A stretch of DNA of 64,000 nt from Anniella stebbinsi (taxonomy: Eukaryota > Chordata > Lepidosauria > Squamata > Anniellidae): NCBI GenBank assembly GCA_029215795.1, contig JARDYH010000003.1, positions 170,264,382 to 170,328,381 of the forward strand, read 5' to 3'. Positions 43,501 to 53,800 of this stretch are shown one piece after another; the first letter of the stretch is position 1; every line of letters starts with the position of its first letter. Both the position numbers and the translations under genes were made by a program. The notes beneath the pieces were generated by a model. It did no database searches. It saw only the letters and a list, made by a program, of their open reading frames with translations, and had not been told where the DNA came from.

Positions 43501-46500
43501 GTCGTCCAAACTGAGCCTATGAGTTGTTGTTGAACAGTGGGTTGTTGTTGAAACTTGGGTTATGATGTTATCTGAACCCAGATGTGATAACAAACCATGA
43601 TTTTTTAACCCCGTACAACCCATAGTTCACAACCCAACAATAAAACATGGGTTCTCTTCCTGTGTTGTTTGTTGTTAATTAACAATGGTTTGTTACTAGG
43701 GATGTGTATCGTATCGTTAGAATTTACGATATCGATACAATATGCTCTTTATCGTGCACATGAGTTACGATAATGATACGATAGAAAAGCCTACGATAAT
43801 AATCGGAGACGATAATTTTCGGGCAATTTTATCATTTTATCAGACTGCCATATAAATATACCTATACCTTCTGTATTTTAAAAGTTAGAGGCTTGAAACT
43901 TGGTCACAGTGCTTCTGGGGTATGCCTAAGTATGTGTATGAAATTTGAGATCGATCTCTCCAACCCTTGATTTTATATTAATTTTTTAAAGATCGTTTTC
44001 ATTCTGACAGGTCAGGCGAGCTCATTCTGATCTATCAGAATGGAAAAGCTCTTTAATAAATTCATATAAAATCAAGAGTTGGAGGGATCGATCTCAAATT
44101 TGACACATATGTGAAGCACATGTTGCTACACATATGTGCCATGTTTGAGATCGATCCCTCCAACCCTCGATTTTATATGAATTTATTAAAGATTGTTTCC
44201 ATTCTGACAGATCAGAATGAACGCACATGGCGAACTATGGGCTGTTGCTGAACTATGGGGTGCCATGTTGTCTGAACCCAGCCACGATAACAAGTCATGA
44301 TTTGTTAATCACAAACAACCATGAAGAGAACCCATGATTTTTTGTTGGGTTGTGAACTGTGGGTCGCCCGTGGTCCCAGTCTCAAGTAAACCTGCATAGG
44401 ATTACAGCCTCCATTTCATTTCTCATGCCTTATTCTTCTGCAGTAGGCAGATGAACAAGTTTTGTTGAGTTGTTGGATTGATTTACCACAACTATCTATT
44501 CTGACAGCATGCTTTGTTGTCTTAACAGACATACAAGACACGTATTTCTAATAAATTGTGTGTGTGTCCACACGTTTCCTGTATTCTTGCTGAAACAAAA
44601 ATGTAATTGAAGGTACAAAGAAAACAATTATTCACTGTTTTCTTTCATCTAGCAACTATTTTGTTTTCCTTTTTTTGTTTTTAAAGAAAACAATAAGATA
44701 AAAGGAGAGACTAGGGAACATGTTCCAAGGTCATAGCTTCTCTGTTGTATATTCTTCTTGGTACTTCAGCAACATGCTACATGGTAAATAGCAAGGTTTA
44801 AGTAAATTCGCATTGTGATGCATTATAAATATATTGCTAGGACCCCAGTTCTACGAATGAAAAATATGGGGGGAAAGCAGCTAGCATTTTCCAGTACTGT
44901 AAAAAGTATGAAAATCTGAACCTTAAAGTGAAAAAAAAATGTGGACGTTTTGTTCTTAAATGGTAACTTTAAGCCTTGCTTGCCAAATCTCCCATTCACT
45001 AACATAATATAACTTGCATCAAAGAATCCAAATGTATTCATAGGGCTCAGACAGAATGAGTGTCGCTCAAATCTATGAAACATGCATTACACAGCAGCAC
45101 TTGGAAGGTTTCTCCTACATCTGGGGCCAGCTCTACCATTAGGCAGAGTGAGATGGCTACCTTGGACAACTGATTATGGGTATCATAAAAGGACAGCAAA
45201 TTATTCGTTATTTAATTTATTATTTCTGTATTTTATTAATAGGGAGGGTGAGAGATGCTTGTGGGATTTGCTGTCTCAGGTGCCAAAATAACTTAAGTGG
45301 CACTGGGTACTGTTCACCTGGACTCTGGGGGAGGGGCACCATTTCTATCTCAGGCAGTAAAGTATCTCGGGCTGGCACTGCTACATCTAGTCCTGGCATT
45401 TACCCGCATTTTCATCCTCCATGTTTAGATGACCTACATGTAACTTATATGTAGTACTGCTTATTTCTTCAATGAGAAAACATGCATAGAAGGACATATT
45501 AACTGAAATAGTTCTTAAGGGAGTCAGCCTATCTGAAGGAATACTTCTTCCTATATATTCTCCTCCATGCATCAAGATCTACCAAAGAGGCTCTTTTTAA
45601 GAATGCCTTCACAACTGAGGTACAGCAGGATGCTGTTAGATGGTACCCCAGTTGTATAATTCCTTGCCCAAAGAGGTTCATTTGGTTTTCAGGAGGCAAC
45701 ACCCCCACCACCACTTAATTACTGAGAACCTTTATATTCTAATTTAAGCTGAAGAGTTGTTTTTCATTCTTGGCTGTTATCTCTTTATCTTTTTATTGGT
45801 CTTTTTTTTAACTTTTTAACTTTTTTAAAATAGTATTGTTATGTTGCAATATTTATAGATTTTAGCCACAATCCACAACAAAATTAGCGAATTTACTTAA
45901 ACCTTGCTATTTACCATGTAGCATGTTGCTGAAGTACCAGAATAATATACAACAGAGCAATTATGACCTTGGATCATGTACCCTAGTCTTTCATTTTATC
46001 TTAGTGTTTTCTTTAAAAACAAAAAAGGAGAACAAAATAGTTGCTAGACGAAAGAAAACAGTGAATAATGGCTTCTTATTGGAATGAGGCTTCTTATTGC
46101 TTCTTATTGGAGTGAGGCTTTTATTAGTTATTCCGATTTTAATTTTGTATTTTATTGTAAAGTGCTTTTCACTAGAGTGGTGTAACTATTTTAAAAAGAA
46201 TAAGATTATAGATGGTTCTGTCATATTTCTTAGGTCTAGCTTACTTAAGAGACTACTTTCTGTCCATAGTTCATCATATTTGCATAAATGAAAAAAATAG
46301 TCCAGAACTCCATTTTCAATAGTAACCAATGACTCCCTTTTGTCCAGCTTACCTAGTATACAAATATATATAGCACCTCCATTTAGTTATCATAGGAATA
46401 GCAGTTCACAGACTTATTTTCCAAGAATTTGTCTAATGATCCCTTTTTACCAATTTGTTTTATATTGACTTTAACAAATTTAAAATTATGACCACAGTGA

Positions 46501-47847
46501 AAGAAAAATAAAGTGGAGTATTTGACAATATAATATAGTACATTCGTGAACTAATGCATTCGTGAACGCCACAATTTAATTGTGTGTTGTAAGATGATAT
46601 ACTTTTGTCTATTCTAAACCTTCCGGCTATCAATTTAATTAAGGGTCTATTCAGGTGCAATCAATTTGAGACTCTCCCTGGAATGTAGTCGTCTCAGATT
46701 TTAGTCTCCTCACCTCAAGGAAAAAGTTAACAAATGAACTGGCTATACTACATGTCTTTTTTTTAAATACAGAACTAGAAAGAACCAAAGAACTACAAAC
46801 GTACAGTATAGCACACAACTAATGCTGGAAAATAATTGACAAAAAACCCATAGAGCTTATATATACATATACAATATATCTACAAGCATATCTAAAAATA
46901 GTTTGCAAAAATGTTAGAGTGTTCAATATATTAGTAAACAAGCCAGTGTTTGGAATTTCAAAACTGCAGGTGCCACTCCATATTTTACATAAACTTTCCC
47001 CCAACCAAAAATTGGTTTTCCTGCTCCCACTAGCTGAAAGAAAAGATGCAGAGAAAATCAGCCTTGTGGGCTGTTTCCAGGGATCAAACACACCCTCATT
47101 TCTAATTACCTTCTTTCCTAGCAAACAGACACTCAAAGCAGTAGCAGCTCAGCATGGTTCTTGTGTACATGTTCATTAGGCTCATGTGAAACTCACAAGT
47201 GTGCCATCATGACAATAATGCACCTGCTTTTCTGGCAAATACAACGTAATGGCCTGCTAGCCTTTTTCCACAAAACTGCTGGGTAGTTATTCCTTATAAC
47301 ACACTTGCTTTATTCTTCCTATTGTGCCAAACATGACCTGTTAACCAAACAGACTACTTTTAAAAAGGAAAAAAAAGCAGGGGGAGGGGAAGAGCACACA
47401 CATTGCTGGGCAGGGTAAAACACAATATCAGATGTGAAATCCACACAGCTGCAAGTATTCTTTTGGGAACAACACACTTGGGCTCATCTCAATTGCTTAA
47501 TGTAATTCCCTAGGTCAGTCATGTAAAAGTAACGTAATTTGCACATTTTTGCAGCTAGAAGTTGAATCCGTATGAGCTGCTGAGTGAAAAAGCAGGGATC
47601 CTGCTACCATGCTAGTCCTTCATATCTATCCCAATGACACACATTTTTGCTTCTGTTTATCTCCCAGTGTGCTCTTTAGTAAGACTGTGCTACTTTCCCC
47701 AATATTTACCTTTTCTTCAAAAGCACTGTCGATCAAACTGAAACTGGACAAACATGCCATGCCCCACATCTCATATTCTTGTTGAGCATTTGGTATTTTA
47801 TAAAGTTTTGCATGTAACAATCTTATGCAAACAGCAAGCCATTTTCC

Positions 47848-47895
<48 letters not shown>

Positions 47896-50800
47896 ATTTT
47901 AAAGAAGACTTTTTTAAAGGTCTCATGTATACCAAAGCTAACAATTCTTCATCTATGGGTGAGGGACAGCTATTCACAAATGATAAGCTGAATGAATACA
48001 AAGTGGAATAACGAAAAGCCAATAAATCCATATGGAATTAAAAATCCTCATCCAATTGTTGTTTGCACTGCTAGTCTTGTAGCATTCTGTCTGCTGGTAT
48101 CCCAATATCTCCTGTGTTAAACTCCATGTTAAATTAAGTACAAACCAACTCCAGTTAAAGAAAACAACTGGAGTTTGCCATGGTTTCAACACAAAGAAGC
48201 ATCCTTTGGTTATAATTCAAAGGATCCGTTTGCATATATACATGGCAAAAATAAGTGTATGTCTATATCTAAAAAACCTTTGGTTGCCTGAAAATGGTGT
48301 CTCTGATCAATTGGGCAGCTTGGGGCTGTTGGTTTTTTAAAAAATTAAACTGCAGATAGCAGGTGCACCTTAAAGGAGGCAACCTCTCTTCTCTCACACA
48401 CATGAGGAACCAACTCTTCTAAGATGAATCCTACTATGATACATAACATGCATCATCTAAAAAGAAAACAATGCTTTTTACTAAAAACCTATTCTTAGTC
48501 GTATAATTAGTCAGTTAAAATGCATGCAATTGATAGATTAAGGCTGCAATTCTATACCCATTTACCTGGGTATAGAATTGGACTTACTTCTGAGCGGACG
48601 TGTAGAAGGATGGCACTATAAGGTTGCAAACCTATGCACACCTACTAAGGAGTCAGTCCCACTGAAATCCGTGGAATTTACTCCTGAGTAATCATGCATA
48701 AGATTATGCTGTAAAATTTCTGTGATCAGTCAACAGTCCTAGTCAAATAGTTCCCTTCATACCTCTTGCAGATAGCCAAGTCAAACGTAAAACCATCAAG
48801 CACCCATTCACTATTTAGCTTCTTTACTAAATTCAATGTTGTGTGCAAGGTGACAAATGGATTTTGTGCTCTTCTCATATCACCAGTCCTAGAATATTTA
48901 ACTGGAATTGCAATCCCTTTGAGTCCTCACTGGCACAGTACATGGGACCTTGCGTGCTAGACGTGACATGCCAAGATTTATTCCATTTCCCAGGTGGGTT
49001 CTGGTGCTAAGCAAGGGCCGATCTGCATGAGCTTTCTAACATCTGGCTCACGTATGGGACACATGATGCACACACTGAGCTGTTGTGCTGACGTTATTTC
49101 GCTTTCAATGTTCCTCTGAAACTACTTTTATCATGACTTTTCCAGTTCTTGTGGTTTACGTGTGCTACAAAGTCACCTGCCTTCTAATCTGGAGCTATGA
49201 ATAACCAGTCATTTTATTTTTAAACCTCCATTCATGAGTAGCATCGAAGGTGTGCATTCAGTTAGCAGACTCCAGCAAACAAACAAAGCAAAGCAAACTG
49301 AAATGGCAGCATGCCCTCGCATTTCTCCTGCCATTGCAGCACTATACTGTGGTTTGTGGCATGAATGACAAAACACAAGTTACTTTTCAAACTTCTCCTA
49401 CTTCTCCTGCAAGTAGAACACTATGTGTTTGTGTGTGGCACTTGATCCCCATTATAAGCACAGTGGATACTGCACTATATTCATTAGCATGCATTACCAG
49501 AACAACAATTGCATTTTGAAAAAATGCCAGCTCAGTGGTGCCTCACACACAAAAGATGCTCTAGTGTAATCTACCCAAACTACTAATTCCTAGGTGACAT
49601 TGTATATCAATATCAATCCATACACCAAAACCTTTTCATAGTCCTTTAATAAGGTAAGTATCAGGGACTAATTGGTTTGACACAGACCTTACTAATGACG
49701 ATGCCCCTGCCCTGCCCGAATTCCCATTTTCTGCTTTTGATCATCCAGATGCAGACTGACCACATTCAGAAACAGGATATAAATGTCAAATTTAAATGAC
49801 TTGGAAGACTAATTGTCCCATCCAGCAGATTTCCAGTGGTGACACCCAAAGTTTTTCACACACACACACACACAAAATCATTTCCATCTGAATTCAACAT
49901 TCAAACTATCAGTTACATCTTGATTAGATAATAAAACATGAGTGGGAGGGAAAATCAGAAAGCTTTGGCAAGTTCAGTTCTTATTTATACCATGAACAGA
50001 ACAACCAAAGTACTTGATATGTACACATAATACTGCTCTGCCCTGCTAAAGCCATTTCCTTCATTACAGAGCAACCTCTGTGAATCCACACACATCTAGA
50101 AATCAAGATTTCTGGTCAGCTGGTGCAGGATCAAGGTATGGGACCTCTCTTTTACAAGTTAACCACTGTAATGCTCAATAGCGAGTTGTGAGTGAATCAA
50201 CTCCTTTTCCCTGCTAAGGGTATCTGCCTATTAGCCCTAAAGATAGTTCAGCCATTTGTTTGGAGTTTGGTTGCAGCACTGCTTTAATATTTTATTAAGG
50301 GCCTGTTCAGACAACAAGCTAACCCATGGATAGGTGCTACCCCTTTGCAGGAAGTGGCTAGTGAGCATGTTTAAACTGTGGTAATTAGCTACTATGATTA
50401 GGAATGATTCACACAACTTGCTAAATCATGGTTTACATGACACGCTAAGCCATAATGTTTCACTCAAAACACTGAACCACCATGGTTTAGCATGCTGTCT
50501 GAACAGGGCCTATGTAAATTTCTCTGATGTTGCTGTAAGCCACTTTGAGCATGGTTCAACCATGGAAAAGCAGCATACAAATACATTTATGAGGACAAAG
50601 GAGACTCCTAAAGGGCTTTCTGGGCTCCTGGATCTCATATTTCTGACTTATTTAAATAGGGCTGTATCAACTTCAGATCCATATTTTTTTAAATAACTTA
50701 CTTGATTCATTCCTAGTAACATGTCTTTGGAGGAAGTCAACTATCTGCGCCAAAGCCTTCTTATTACAATGCGTTGACAACTCTTCATTACATTCATAAC

Positions 50801-53800
50801 ACCTAGAATAAGAATTTAAATACTGTAACAACTAATCTCAAAATAATGAATAAATTCTTATGATGCTATATACTGTCCAAAAGCATTGCAATTCCTCAGC
50901 TCAGGAGATTGCAGAGGTACTGCTGTTATATAAACTTCATATTACAACTGCTATAAACAAGAGATATTATCTTAAGCAATCCTTTTTTAAAAAATTCAAA
51001 CTTTTTAAAACTAAAAAAATGTTAAAATATTTTTTCTTACACTAATATAACTTCAGGTGTATTGCTCAAAACAAAAGCCAATTTTCACATATTAATAAAC
51101 TGTGGTTAACCATGGGCATCTCGGGACAAATAGACATGGTATAAGAGAGTCCTGATCAGATCTTCCAACCTTCTCCTTTGGTTAAAAGCAGAAATAGGGA
51201 GGGGTAATTTGGATCAGGCCCATAGCTCTGGAGAAAGGTTTTTGTTTGTTTGTTTTCACTCTTTCCCCTGCGCTGCTTGTTCAAATCAGTAGAACTTTTG
51301 CAGAGCAACTGTGATCTATGCCTAGAAAGTAAAGAATTCCCTCTTAACAGTGCAGGTCACATTGCTCTGGTGCTGCTTCACAAGAAGCCATGCATGGATA
51401 TGAGCAAGAAGATAGAAAGGACTCCACCCTTCCCCACTTCCAACCCCACCACAACCATGTAACTGGACTTGGATGACACAACTGTCTCATGACAGAAATC
51501 AGGAGGTGACGTCAGTGGTGGGGCTCAGTTCCATGACCTTCTCACATTGGTGCAGGAACTTCTATGTCTGATACCATTAGAGGCGATGTAATATATTTAG
51601 AGTTGTTCTGCCATTAGAAAGAAGCCTATGAACCTAGAGGCTTCCAAGGGTCCAAGCTCCTGTCAGGCTGCTGCCGGCACAGCAGGAGGAGTGACTGAGG
51701 TGATTTTTGCCTCTTCGTTGTTGTTTTGCCCGCTAGATGGGCCTCCGAGCTTGCCTAGAGGGAGCACACCGGCAAGGGTGGGGCCGGAGAGGGCATCGGA
51801 TCTTATGGCTACTGGTCTCTCTTCTCTTCCCCCTCCCTTCCCTTCAACAGGAACGCCCCCTTCACACTTCTATGTAGACCTTCGAGGCAGATTTTGTGAC
51901 CTCAAAGAGCATGCACCATGGTGCCTGTGAGGGGGAAGGGGGGGGGGAGAAAATCCTATGTTCCCTGGGACACTCTCCAGGGACCAGAGGATTTTGCTTT
52001 CTCATTGAAAAAATATTTTTAGAATTCACATAACTGAATTTTATATTCCAACCAGTTATTAGTCTGACCTACGGAAAGCATCATGAACGATATAACAAAT
52101 ACCTTGCTTGTATCTTCTTTTCAATGACTAAACTATATATGAATATAGAGAGAGTAGAACTCCAGGAAGAATTACTTCTATAATGCTGTTTTGTATCTTT
52201 AATTCATAGCTAAATGACCCCCCCCCACACACACACAAACTGTAGAAAATATAATTACATACATCTGTATACTACTAAATTTACAAGTGAATATTTTTAT
52301 TCACAAACACATTCAACTCCCCCACCCCAATGCATATTAACTTACCATACGATCCATGTGCTGAGGTTGATTACAATGCAATGAGGTTCTGCCCGTGCAG
52401 TTTGGAAATGCTTTAGGGAATGCTGACCTTCTGAGTTTTGACTGCAGCCCTAGGATTCATTAATAAATGTTAAAATATAGTTATCAAAATTATTCTGTTC
52501 CTCAGTAAATTCAGCTAATGTGTTTTCTTCTACAAAAGAGTACTTTTGTTTATTTCCTTTAAAAGCACTTCAAGAGACTTCAGTGTGAAGTTTTACCCAT
52601 TTACATTTTTCTTGCCTTAATGTGAAGATCCTGCTCACCCTCACCATACACAGAGCAGTTTAAAAGCTGCCATAGCCCTCTCCCGCAGAACCATCTCCGT
52701 GCCAGGTAAGCAGAATCACAGCCAGGCCATTCAGTCCATGAGAAGACTCTTCAGCAACACCCAGGAACATCCAGCAGCTCATTCTTCGCCAGGTTTCCAC
52801 AGACTAGTCTATTCTGGCATTTCCCCAGAATAGCAAGGCCAGAAATCCATGGTGAAGAAAAAGCTGGAGGTTTCTAAGAAAGAACTAAAATGTTACTGTC
52901 CCGATCCCACAAATGAATAAAATTCCAAACAGTTAATCCTCGACTGAATCATTTTGACCCTGTTCAGACAACACAATAAGCCAAGGTGGTTACGCACTTT
53001 GAACTAAATATTATGGCTTAACGTGTTGTGTGAGCCATGACTTACTGTATTGTGTGAACCATTCCTAGCCATGGCGGCTACATAACCACAGTTTAAACAT
53101 GCTCACTAACCATTTGCTGCAAAAGGGTTAGTGGCCTAACCATGGCTTAGTGTGGTGTCTGAACGGGCCCATTGGTACATTAGTAGAGCTCCATAAAGTC
53201 AATGAAATGCTAACCATAGTTATAAGAGCAATATAATAATTGAGATCTGTAAATTAACAAATTTACTTACCTGAGTACCACATTTGAGGCAGAGCCATAT
53301 GTCAGAAGGCATTACTGGCTCGCCATCACATATTCTTCTTTCCTTTAAGCACTCTGCGCATATTGACCAGACATTTTGAGCTACCGCCCTCTTCACATGA
53401 TGCACATCTACTGCCTGGCTTACATGCTGGCATGTCAGGCCTACAGAAATTTAAAAAGGACTAAAATGATTAAGACAGACATAGGATTGTGGGAATGGAC
53501 ATTTGATAAAATCTTTTTAAACCTTAGGAATAAGAAGCAAAAACCACAGGACTATGAAACTGCGATTCAAGGTTTCCCAGAAACTTTAACATGTGTGCAC
53601 CCCATCCCCTTCAGAACATCAGCAGTGATAATGTCCACAGCTGGAATTGTAGCAGTTGTATAAGCCAACAATCTTTCTGCATTTTGCCTCCATCTTTACA
53701 AATAAGAAAATCCATCCTCTCCAAACCCATCCTGCCCTTTCTTCCTCTCCCCTTTTTTAAAAAATAAAAAAGTATTGTCACTGCTATTCGAAATTCTTTT

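Larger units (their letters stand above)
36001..50701. other. USP45 intron, 14.7 kb, between coding exons 4 and 5
   Basis: Contains the LTR at 36.9 kb, the nested CACTA-like cluster, the hAT at 45.1 kb and short palindromic repeats. 37740-40200, 45400-47850 and 48720-50290 are A/T-rich and otherwise unassigned. Confidence 0.75.

Noticed and set aside
51628..51930. 100-aa open frame in a GC-richer stretch
   Set aside because: Proline/serine-rich, no domain and no USP45 match; probably an old repeat.
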